From an uncultured Prevotella sp. (GTDB lineage: Bacteria > Bacteroidota > Bacteroidia > Bacteroidales > Bacteroidaceae): a DNA stretch of 5,970 bases. Each line of letters starts with the position of its first letter. Within the stretch, counting starts at the first letter, position 1. The translations under genes were made by a program, and so were the position numbers. This document shows, in pieces, positions 1-5,766 of this stretch. The stretch covers positions 1-5,970 of the forward strand of contig CAMBBY010000095.1 in NCBI GenBank assembly GCA_945863825.1. The letters run 5' to 3'. The notes beneath the pieces were generated by a model. That model was not told the DNA's origin, searched no databases, and saw only the letters and a list, made by a program, of their open reading frames with translations.

Positions 1-19
1 CTAAAGTTTCGCAAGTGAA
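1..19. repeat. Left terminal inverted repeat of the IS element
   Basis: CTAAAGTTTCGCAAGTGAA. It is the exact reverse complement of the right end at 1583-1601, with identity breaking at the 20th base. This is the presumed transposase-binding and cleavage end. Confidence 0.95.
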
Positions 20-31
20 AATTCACAAGCG
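10..31. repeat. Subterminal dyad overlapping the left IS end
   Basis: The inner part of the left terminal repeat, CGCAAGTGAA (10-19), is followed after two bases by TTCACAAGCG (22-31), its inverted copy at 8 of 10 positions (the AA/AA pair is the mismatch). The right IS end has no such second copy. It may be an extra transposase contact site or, in RNA reading in from outside, a weak hairpin. The function is inferred only. Confidence 0.45.
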
Positions 32-69
32 TGATTTAACGTAATTTTGGAATAAAAAAGGCTCTGAAG

Positions 70-101
70 TTTGTATAACTCACAGAAAATGAGTATCTTT
101 A
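70..101 (+). promoter_or_regulatory. Probable transposase promoter, Bacteroidetes type
   Basis: TTTG at 70-73 and TATCTTTA at 94-101 fit the Bacteroidetes -33 TTTG and -7 TAnnTTTG consensus, with 20 bp between them and one mismatch in the last base of the -7 box. Transcription would begin near 108, leaving a leader of about 30 bases before the GTG start at 137. The promoter is inside the IS, so the element carries its own expression signal. Confidence 0.6.
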
Positions 102-136
102 CAATCGCTAAACAATAAAGATAAAACTTCAAAGCC

Positions 137-1576
137 GTGAGCAAAGATACAAAAATTATTTCAGATCTGCGAAGCTTTTTCGCAAAAAATGACGATAATC
201 GTGCAATTAAGTGCATTATGGGTGTAATGGAACATATAAATATACGCTCAAGCCAGATTGGAGTAGAGAAGAAAGAGAACTGCAAGTTCACCACTTTGCA
301 GGTACTCAACCTCCTCCTGCTCTTCCCATTCTTCGTAGTCAAGAATGCGAGTCGATACTCCACCTCGTCCTTGAGTAAATTGTTCAATTGTGATAAAGAC
401 ATGTTCTATCGTTTTATGAATGATGGCAACGTCAAGTGGCGCAAGTTACTATATGCAATGAATCTTCAGCTGATAAAGAAGATATCAAGCAGCACAACAG
501 TTCATCATGACAAGCCGGTTTGTTTGATTATTGATGATACTGATGCACCTAAGACTGGTATGACGACCGAACTCATAGGAAGAATCTGGTCTCATGTTCA
601 TCAAAAGAGCATCCTTGGTTATAAGTGTCTGACCATGATGTTGTCCGATGGCGTTAGCCAGCTCTTTCTCGATTTCTCTCTTCATGGTGAGGAGGGCAAG
701 GACAAGCAAAAGGTTCAGGGACTTACTGCTAAGCAACGCAAAGCTCGCTATACCGAGGACCACGAAGGGCAAGCGGTAAAAGAGCGTGTGGATGAATATC
801 TGATGAAGAAGACAGACAAGGCCATAGATATGGTCAAGTATGCCATCAAGCGAGGTGTTCGCTTTGATTACTTACTCGTAGATAGCTGGTTTACAAACAC
901 TAAGCTTGTGCGTTTCATTTCCAGCAGACATATCAAGTGTCACCTGTTGGGCATGATTAAACTGGGCAAAACCAACTATGCAACGAAGCATGGTAAGATG
1001 AATGCCAAGCAAATCATCAAGCACCTGCAAAAGGAAAAGGCATGCAAACACAACAAAATGCTTCGCTGTACCTATTGTACAATGGACGTCAAGTTGGATG
1101 GCGTGCCAGTCCGTTTGTTTTTTTGCAAGCGAGGAAGCAAGGGAAACTGGAATGGGTTGTTGACCACAGACTTTTCTCTTAGTTTCCTTGAAGCGTATCG
1201 TATTTATGCCAGACGATGGGCTACCGAAGTTGCATACAAGGATTGTAAGACCTTGCTGAACTTTGGCAAATGCCAGTCTGTACATTTTGCTGCTCAAATT
1301 GCTAGCTTCACTTTGACAATGATGCAGTATAACATCTTGTGTACAGTGAAGAGATTTGAAGCGTATGAAACCATCGGTGGTCTCTTTACAGAGGTTACCA
1401 ATGACACTCTCGAGTTGTCCGTAACGGACAAGATATGGGCTATCATTTTGGACTTCGTTCTGGAAGCAGCAGAGCGTTACTCTATAGATGCTACAGAGTT
1501 GCTGGCAGATTTCATCGAAAGTAATCCTGTTGCCCATACGCTACGTAATATGTATATTTATAAACAAGCAAGTTGA
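137..1576 (+). CDS. IS4-family DDE transposase
   Basis: This 479-residue cut-and-paste transposase catalyses excision and insertion of the surrounding IS. RNase H-like DDE core residues are visible: the first aspartate in IIDDTD (residues 131-136), the second at D249 in LLVDSWF, and the catalytic E364. E364 belongs to a perfect Y357-R360-E364-K371 arrangement, which is the Y(2)R(3)E(6)K hallmark of IS4. A long segment between the second D and E matches the beta-strand insertion typical of this family. The N-terminal 100 residues are probably the end-binding region. The GTG start at 137 is preferred because conserved-looking sequence precedes the first in-frame ATG at 218, which would remove 27 residues. 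The stop lies 6 bp before the right terminal repeat. No frameshift or internal stop is seen. Confidence 0.93.
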   Translation: MSKDTKIISDLRSFFAKNDDNRAIKCIMGVMEHINIRSSQIGVEKKENCKFTTLQVLNLLLLFPFFVVKNASRYSTSSLSKLFNCDKDMFYRFMNDGNVKWRKLLYAMNLQLIKKISSSTTVHHDKPVCLIIDDTDAPKTGMTTELIGRIWSHVHQKSILGYKCLTMMLSDGVSQLFLDFSLHGEEGKDKQKVQGLTAKQRKARYTEDHEGQAVKERVDEYLMKKTDKAIDMVKYAIKRGVRFDYLLVDSWFTNTKLVRFISSRHIKCHLLGMIKLGKTNYATKHGKMNAKQIIKHLQKEKACKHNKMLRCTYCTMDVKLDGVPVRLFFCKRGSKGNWNGLLTTDFSLSFLEAYRIYARRWATEVAYKDCKTLLNFGKCQSVHFAAQIASFTLTMMQYNILCTVKRFEAYETIGGLFTEVTNDTLELSVTDKIWAIILDFVLEAAERYSIDATELLADFIESNPVAHTLRNMYIYKQAS

Positions 1577-1582
1577 TATTTA

Positions 1583-1601
1583 TTCACTTGCGAAACTTTA
1601 G
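1583..1601. repeat. Right terminal inverted repeat of the IS element
   Basis: TTCACTTGCGAAACTTTAG. It is a perfect inverted copy of bases 1-19 and sets the right boundary of the element, immediately before TTAATAATTG, the candidate target duplication. Confidence 0.95.
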
Positions 1602-1618
1602 TTAATAATTGCAAGAAA

Positions 1619-2107
1619 ATGGAGAAATCAAGCAAACAAAAGGGAGAAACAAAAAAAGTGCCCCCAGTTTATTCTGAAGAAAAACTGAAGGCTTTGGAGA
1701 CCGCTGTTAACTGGATAAGAAACCGACAAGTATTCTTGATCCGGCAAATACAGAAAAATGATATCAGTGATAAAAAACTGCAGGAAATTGGTCATTTCGA
1801 CAAAAAGTTAATTAAGAGATTTGAAACAGGAGTTATCTCTTTGATCAAGCTGATAGAAATGAAAGTAACGATTAGCGCTATCCTCCGTGAAAAGGACCTT
1901 CAAGAGCAAGTAAATATGCATGAAAGAGGACATAGAGAGAGTGATTTTTATGCCGACTATATGGCCTTGGAGATCAATCAAACGATTGAAGAACGTGAAG
2001 AAAAAATAAACGCTTTCAAAATGACCGATAAGTTCATTCAAAGTACACACTTCGTCGAAAATATCGACATCCTGATTCAAAATGGAGACATTCATCTGAA
2101 ACAGTAA
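1619..2107 (+). CDS. Hypothetical charged, helical protein (162 residues)
   Basis: I do not recognise this protein. It is rich in Lys, Glu, Ile and Gln, has no signal peptide or membrane segment, and should be almost all alpha-helical and cytoplasmic. The N-terminal 15 residues are basic and probably disordered. Residues 60-95 have a heptad-like hydrophobic pattern that could form a coiled coil. An HERGH string occurs at 101-105 but lacks the hydrophobic surroundings of a zinc-protease helix. The ATG at 1619 is only 17 bp after the IS right end, so the native promoter has probably been displaced by the insertion. I cannot tell whether the original gene started further upstream. Sampled G+C is about 40%, against about 53% in the downstream helicase gene. 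The next gene begins 52 bp later on the same strand. That spacing allows co-transcription, but the proteins have no evident functional link. Confidence 0.7.
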   Translation: MEKSSKQKGETKKVPPVYSEEKLKALETAVNWIRNRQVFLIRQIQKNDISDKKLQEIGHFDKKLIKRFETGVISLIKLIEMKVTISAILREKDLQEQVNMHERGHRESDFYADYMALEINQTIEEREEKINAFKMTDKFIQSTHFVENIDILIQNGDIHLKQ

Positions 2108-2159
2108 CAGTCTTCAGACCTCAACTAATTTCCAAAATAATAATTTAACTTGGAAGCTA

Positions 2160-4472
2160 ATGGAAGAAACCATGCCCTCGCTATTTACTTCGCTCAGAAG
2201 TAGTAGCCACAAACCTCTGTCGAGCAAGAAGGAACTGGAATGGCTCATCATGCAAGACAGATTCATCCAGATTCATACGGATGACTACCGACAAATGGTA
2301 AATATCGACAGAAAAGCTGCTGATAACAAAAAGCGAAACTCTGCTGCCATCTTTCCATCTATCCAGTTCAAACCCGATGGTAGAACGCTCGAATACTTCG
2401 GCAAACCTACCTACTGGGCCATGCTCGACTATGATCATACGCCAAGCATCATCCTGGAAGACGCCGTGGAAAAGGCTATCAAAAAGCCTACTACCATGGT
2501 TTGTTACCGCACTATCAGCGGCAGGGGATTCAGAATCCTCCTGAAATATGCGCGTCCCCCCGGCTGCACGCTCACCGAAACTGAACTGCACCGCCTCGCC
2601 ATCACAAAGGCCATCAAAATCTACGATGAGCTGCTGAATCTCAACGCCGACAGACAGTGCCTCGACATGACCCGTCTTTGCGGTCTGGCGCACGATGAGA
2701 AGGCCTACTTCAACTGGGATGCGGAACCCCTACCCCTTTCGCCTGAGGAGGTGACAAAATTCTACCAGACCGTGCTGAAACCGGAGATGGAAAGGGAGAA
2801 AAAGTTGGAGACGGATAGAGCCAACGGTACTTCATCGAAAGGCAGTAGAAGCGCCAAAAAGACTCAGGGCTGCGCATCCTCAGGGAATGCAAACGGCAAG
2901 AAGAAGACGGAAGCGAGTACGGAGGACGTGATCGAACAAGTGAAAAAACTCTCTGAAGGCTGGTTCTGCCGATTTGAACCTGGCAGCCATCACGAGTTCT
3001 GCATGCGATTTGCCACCTTCTGCTTCAACTACGGTGCCAGGAAGGAAGAACTGCTCAACTGGATGACGGCGGAATATGGAAGCCAGTATGACGGTGTGAA
3101 AAGCATCGTGGACTGGGTGTTCAATCATACGGAAGGTTGGGGCTGCTGGCATCTCTATACGAAGGGCGAGAAATACGGATCCAACCCGAGCATGAAGGTG
3201 CTGATGCAGTGGCTTAACACCCGATATGAGATGCATCTGAACACCGTGACCGGCATGGTGGAAATCAGGGCTTACGATACCCAGAGCGAATTCTACTACA
3301 AATGGACGGAGGTGACCGAGACCGTGGAGAATACCATCTATACGCTGATGGACATGGACGGTCTGCGCACCAACAAGAAGAGATTGGAAAGCGCCATCAA
3401 GTCGGATTTCACGAAGAAGTTCAACCCCATCGAGGATTATCTCACGGGACTGCCCGAATGGAAGGAAGGCGATCCCGACTACATCGACCAGCTCTGCGAA
3501 CGTATCACGGTGAAGGAGGCACCCGAATACTATCACACCAAGAAGTACTTCAAGTATGCCTTCCGCAAATGGTTTGTGAGCATGGTATATGGCTGGGGCA
3601 GCAAGGAGATGGTAAACGAGCTGGTGCTGGTGCTCGTGGGTCGTGGCGGTATCTTCAAGACCAAATTCCTGGAAAATCTCCTGCCCAAGTGCCTCAGAAG
3701 TTACTATGCCAACGATTCTTCCGCCGACTACAAGAACAAGGATTTCCTGCAGATAACGACCAGCAAGGCACTCATCTGCCTCGACGAGTTTGATGCCCCA
3801 CATGGCAAGAATCTCAATTCCTTCAAGAGTTGTGTGACGAAGCGCAGCGTAACCATCCGTGTGCCCTACGACAAATATCCCAGTCAGCTGCTGCGCCATG
3901 CCTCTCTCTGCGGCACGAGCAACAATCGCCACGTGATATGCGAAGAGGAAGACCGCCGCTGCCTGGTATGGGAGGTGGAGAAAATCCAGAGCCCCTTCGA
4001 ATATCCCATCGATCACGATCATATCTATGCCCAGGCTATATATATCGTGAAAGAACTCATCAGAAAGCGCAAGGAGGGCAAACTGAAGCAAGGTGACTGG
4101 GTGCCTTGGCTCACCTACGAGGACATGGAGAAGCAAAGACAGCACAACAGGATGTTCCTTGCCAACAGCTTCCTGGAGGAGCTCATAGCCAAGTATTTCA
4201 GGGTGCCGACAGACGGCGACCTGATGAATCCGAATATGAAATTTGCCACCTCTGCCGACATCATGGAAAAGATAGGATTCAACCCTGCCATACGAAACAA
4301 CGTGACCAGTGGAGACATTCAGAACGTCATGGAAAAAATGGGATTCCGGAGATTACGCAGAAAACAAGGCAGAGGTTGGAGCGTAATCGAGAAGGAAGGC
4401 TATGATATCAATCAGGAGGCGAAACTGTCGATAGCAGAGAGCCGGAATGACTCAGATACGACGGCGAAATGA
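2160..4472 (+). CDS. Primase-polymerase / VapE-type helicase fusion (BT4734 family)
   Basis: A 770-residue protein that probably primes and unwinds DNA. Residues 60-185 resemble the BT4734-like/VirE N-terminal domain, an archaeo-eukaryotic-type primase: the LDYDH metal-binding pair (D90, D92), SGRGF (120-124) and DMTR near 169-172. A Lys/Ser/Gly-rich linker spans about 205-258. Residues 262-355 form a helical, PriCT-like region. The VapE-type P-loop ATPase follows, with Walker A GRGGIFKT (494-501), Walker B ICLDEF (539-544), a sensor GTSN (585-588) and the DRR pair (598-600) as likely arginine finger. The C-terminus, about 693-745, looks like a winged helix, possibly DUF3874. ATG 2160 was chosen; ATG 2172 (residue 5) is equally plausible. 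The last residues and the stop codon lie inside a 22-bp repeat array. The domain set is that of phage, plasmid and integrative-element replication proteins. The domain calls are firm; the role in a specific replicon is inferred. Confidence 0.9.
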   Translation: MEETMPSLFTSLRSSSHKPLSSKKELEWLIMQDRFIQIHTDDYRQMVNIDRKAADNKKRNSAAIFPSIQFKPDGRTLEYFGKPTYWAMLDYDHTPSIILEDAVEKAIKKPTTMVCYRTISGRGFRILLKYARPPGCTLTETELHRLAITKAIKIYDELLNLNADRQCLDMTRLCGLAHDEKAYFNWDAEPLPLSPEEVTKFYQTVLKPEMEREKKLETDRANGTSSKGSRSAKKTQGCASSGNANGKKKTEASTEDVIEQVKKLSEGWFCRFEPGSHHEFCMRFATFCFNYGARKEELLNWMTAEYGSQYDGVKSIVDWVFNHTEGWGCWHLYTKGEKYGSNPSMKVLMQWLNTRYEMHLNTVTGMVEIRAYDTQSEFYYKWTEVTETVENTIYTLMDMDGLRTNKKRLESAIKSDFTKKFNPIEDYLTGLPEWKEGDPDYIDQLCERITVKEAPEYYHTKKYFKYAFRKWFVSMVYGWGSKEMVNELVLVLVGRGGIFKTKFLENLLPKCLRSYYANDSSADYKNKDFLQITTSKALICLDEFDAPHGKNLNSFKSCVTKRSVTIRVPYDKYPSQLLRHASLCGTSNNRHVICEEEDRRCLVWEVEKIQSPFEYPIDHDHIYAQAIYIVKELIRKRKEGKLKQGDWVPWLTYEDMEKQRQHNRMFLANSFLEELIAKYFRVPTDGDLMNPNMKFATSADIMEKIGFNPAIRNNVTSGDIQNVMEKMGFRRLRRKQGRGWSVIEKEGYDINQEAKLSIAESRNDSDTTAK

Positions 4473-4620
4473 CTGAAATACGATGAGAAAATGACTCATT
4501 TAGGAGTTGCAAATGACTTGTTTGGCTATCGTAAATGACTTGTTTACGGGGGCTAAATGACTTGATTGCTACTCCTAAATGACTTGATTCGGGATAGCAA
4601 ATGACTTATTTAGAGATAGT
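4445..4620. repeat. Iteron-like array: eight 22-bp units with an (A)AATGACT box
   Basis: ATGACT occurs at 4447, 4469, 4491, 4513, 4535, 4557, 4579 and 4601, each exactly 22 bp after the last. Units 4 to 7 share AAATGACTTG in full; units 1-3 and 8 share the first eight bases (unit 1 with G for the first A). The remaining 12-14 bases vary. A degenerate ninth unit (core TCAACT at 4623) may follow. A 22-bp period is about two helical turns, so all boxes face one side of the helix. It is not a multiple of three, so the array is not a protein repeat. It starts within the helicase gene, covers its stop codon and fills the gap to the DUF4248 gene. The arrangement matches iterons of replication origins or a multi-site operator. 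The binding protein is unknown. Confidence 0.9.
4499..4579. repeat. Inverted repeat nested in the 22-bp array
   Basis: TTTAGGAGTTGCAAAT (4499-4514, units 3-4) and GATTGCTACTCCTAAA (4564-4579, units 6-7) are complementary at 13 of 16 positions. Between them CGTAAA (4530-4535) and TTTACG (4543-4548) form a perfect 6-bp stem with a 7-base loop. The structure could extrude as a cruciform or fold in RNA. Part of the complementarity comes from the variable segments of the units, not the conserved box. Confidence 0.5.
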
Positions 4621-4654
4621 AATCAACTTATATCATACTAAAAATCAATCGGAT

Positions 4655-4864
4655 ATGGAAATACGTATTTATGAAAAGACAGAATTGGCTTTACTCTACT
4701 TTCCACGATCGGAAGCCAAGGTGGCGCTCAACCGTCTGAAGCGCTGGATCAAAAACAATCCCGAACTCTCTGAGGCTCTCGACGACTGCAAGGTGGGCAA
4801 GTTTGCCAAGTATTACAGTCGCCATCAGGTAGAGCTGATAGTGGATTATCTGGACGAACCTTAG
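4655..4864 (+). CDS. DUF4248 family protein
   Basis: A small protein (69 residues) of a Bacteroidales family with no assigned function. Recognition rests on the typical opening with a short strand then K-T-E-L-A-L-L-Y-F-P, the central asparagine/arginine-rich helix (LNRLKRWIKNNPEL) and the ending V-D-Y-L-D-E-P, all in the positions expected for DUF4248, and on length. It is probably a compact cytoplasmic fold, possibly nucleic-acid binding given the basic helix, but that is a guess. The ATG at 4655 is preferred: the in-frame ATG at 4601 would add 18 residues unlike the family and is itself the conserved ATGACT of the last 22-bp repeat. In this order of bacteria the family is commonly found beside VirE/BT4734 primases and HU-like genes, exactly as here. 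No distinct promoter was found, so readthrough from the helicase gene across the array is likely. Confidence 0.82.
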   Translation: MEIRIYEKTELALLYFPRSEAKVALNRLKRWIKNNPELSEALDDCKVGKFAKYYSRHQVELIVDYLDEP

Positions 4865-4920
4865 AATCATGATGGAGATTCTCAGAACATTGACTCTCAG
4901 AAGGAAGAAAAAGGGCTTCC

Positions 4921-4980
4921 AGAAAGGGATAGAAAAGGATAGAAAGGGATAGAAAGGCATCAAAAGGGATAGAAAGGGAT
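4921..4980. repeat. Six tandem 10-bp A-tract repeats (consensus AGAAAGGGAT)
   Basis: Six consecutive decamers starting at 4921, 4931, 4941, 4951, 4961 and 4971. Three are exact AGAAAGGGAT; the others differ by one or two bases. The strand is almost all purine, and an A3-A4 tract recurs once per helical turn, the pattern that gives static DNA curvature. The array ends 21 bp before the -7 box of the HU-HIG gene, so it occupies the upstream promoter region, where bends or protein binding can influence transcription. Copy number may vary by slippage. It lies in the DUF4248-HU gap (4865-5109), which otherwise holds a TCTCAGAA direct repeat (4880-4887 and 4895-4902) and the promoter. Confidence 0.9.
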
Positions 4981-5001
4981 AAGTGAGTCAGCGGAATGTT
5001 G

Positions 5002-5016
5002 TATCTTTGCATTGTC
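5002..5016 (+). promoter_or_regulatory. Promoter -7 box of the HU-HIG gene
   Basis: TATCTTTG at 5002-5009 is a perfect Bacteroidetes -7 element (TAnnTTTG), followed by C as often seen. Transcription would start near 5016, giving a leader of roughly 94 bases before the ATG at 5110. No TTTG is found at the expected -33 distance; the A-tract array ends there, so upstream activation or DNA bending may replace that box. TGAGTCA (4984-4990) lies between the array and the -7 box. The leader ends in an A/T-rich stretch without Shine-Dalgarno sequence, normal for this phylum. Confidence 0.65.
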
Positions 5017-5109
5017 ATTCAGAGAGAGTGACTTAGCTGAAAACGAAGGCGAGCGCGCAGCCCTTATTGGAGGCTAACAGTTATTAACCACTTTCAATAA
5101 ACAGTAATT

Positions 5110-5706
5110 ATGATTCTATTTAAATTATCTAAAAACAAGAACCCGAAAATCAAGGAGGCGTATGGCAAGTACTATGCCCGCCCAGTAGTAACTCAAACCG
5201 TCGATCTCAACGGACTCGCTGAGCACATGACCGAACACAATACGGGTTTCTCGCCCGGTGCCACCAAGGGTTTGCTCACCGACATGGTGAAGTGCATCAA
5301 GGAGTTAGTGCTCCAGGGTCTTGCCGTGAAAATCGACGATCTGGCCATCTTCTCCATCGGTCTGAAGACCAAGAAGGGTGCTGATAGTGAGGATGATTTC
5401 TCTGTGGCGAAGAACATTGAGGGCGTAAGGCTCCGTGCCCGTGCTACCGGTAATCTGACCAGCAGCAAGCTCGATATCCAGGCTTCCCTGAAGAATGCTG
5501 CCAACCTCCTCGTCGAGGATTCAAGCAAGACCACTACCCCATCTGGTCCTGATGGTGACGGAAGCGGTTCGGGTACCAACGACCCAAGCAAGGGAGACTC
5601 TTCGCAGACTGGTGACAACAAGGACAACACTCAGAGCGGCGGTGGAAACACTGACAACTCACAGGGCGGCGGTACAGACGGCGATGGAGACTACGAACTC
5701 AAATAG
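5110..5706 (+). CDS. HU-HIG family DNA-binding protein with Gly-rich tail
   Basis: A 198-residue Bacteroidetes HU-like protein. Residues 1-128 match the HU-HIG pattern: an opening strand, K-x-Y-Y-A-R-P (20-25), the V-D-L-N-G-L-A-x-H-M helix (31-40), a second helix around T-K-G-L-L-T-D-M-V (52-60), then I-D-D-L-A-I-F-S-I-G-L (75-85), where IHF/HU proteins have their core beta-sheet, and a basic strand VRLRARATGN (106-115). HU and IHF bend DNA as dimers in the nucleoid. Residues 137-198 form an acidic, disordered Gly/Asp/Ser/Asn/Thr tail with a near-duplicated segment (DNTQSGGGN, then DNSQGGGT), which fits the glycine-rich version of the HIG group. The gene has its own promoter, with a curved A-tract array upstream. 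The ATG at 5110 is the only sensible start. A smalltalk gene follows 60 bp later. DNA binding is well supported by family; the targets and the role of the tail are unknown. Confidence 0.88.
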   Translation: MILFKLSKNKNPKIKEAYGKYYARPVVTQTVDLNGLAEHMTEHNTGFSPGATKGLLTDMVKCIKELVLQGLAVKIDDLAIFSIGLKTKKGADSEDDFSVAKNIEGVRLRARATGNLTSSKLDIQASLKNAANLLVEDSSKTTTPSGPDGDGSGSGTNDPSKGDSSQTGDNKDNTQSGGGNTDNSQGGGTDGDGDYELK

Positions 5707-5766
5707 TCCTCGCTGAGCCTTGAGAATGAATTCACAAAAATATTAACTACTTAAAATTTGAAAAGT

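Larger units (their letters stand above)
1..1601 (+). mobile_element. Complete IS4-family insertion sequence, 1601 bp
   Basis: A single-gene insertion sequence bounded by perfect 19-bp terminal inverted repeats at 1-19 and 1583-1601, carrying one transposase gene that fills most of its length. The transposase has the Y(2)R(3)E(6)K signature that defines the IS4 family, and the length fits that family. All parts look intact: both ends, a promoter and an uninterrupted reading frame, so the copy is probably active or recent. The left target flank lies outside the window, so the target duplication cannot be confirmed. The candidate duplicated bases are those starting at 1602 (TTAATAATT...), since IS4 elements usually duplicate about 9-12 bp. 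The subgroup was not assigned. Confidence 0.93.

Noticed and set aside
872..1537. Minus-strand open frame of 221 codons inside the transposase gene
   Set aside because: The plus strand encodes the catalytic D249 and YREK residues here; the minus product has no recognisable features or start signals.
2880..4145. Long open frame (421 codons) on the minus strand
   Set aside because: It lies opposite the helicase ATPase region with its clear Walker A and B motifs, shows no recognisable domain, and reads as the low-complexity His/Leu/Val-rich mirror of the real gene.
3302..4405. Three plus-strand open frames in an alternative frame
   Set aside because: They overlap the primase-helicase gene completely and have Arg/Gln/His-rich composition typical of out-of-frame translation.
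4445..4620. CRISPR array
   Set aside because: The conserved part is only 8-10 bp with 12-14 bp between copies, far too short for repeats and spacers, and no cas gene is nearby.
4601..4654. Longer DUF4248 start at ATG 4601
   Set aside because: The extra 18 residues are unlike the family and the ATG belongs to the last 22-bp repeat; ATG 4655 gives the usual length and N-terminus.
4691..5018. Minus-strand Pro/Phe/Leu-rich open frames across the 10-bp repeats
   Set aside because: Their composition comes from reading the decamer array backwards; no start context or family is visible.
5076..5109. Small palindrome GTTATTAAC and near repeats ACAGTTATT / ACAGTAATT in the HU-HIG leader
   Set aside because: They are short and in A/T-rich sequence, where such matches are expected by chance.
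5193..5716. Open frames on both strands overlapping the HU-HIG gene
   Set aside because: They are shadows of a gene with a matching family, promoter and start; the plus-strand one is Thr/Arg-rich out-of-frame reading of the Gly-rich tail.
5698..5725. Possible terminator hairpin after the HU-HIG gene (CTCAA...TTGAG)
   Set aside because: The stem is only about 5 bp with a long loop and no U-tract, so it does not support a terminator between HU-HIG and smalltalk.
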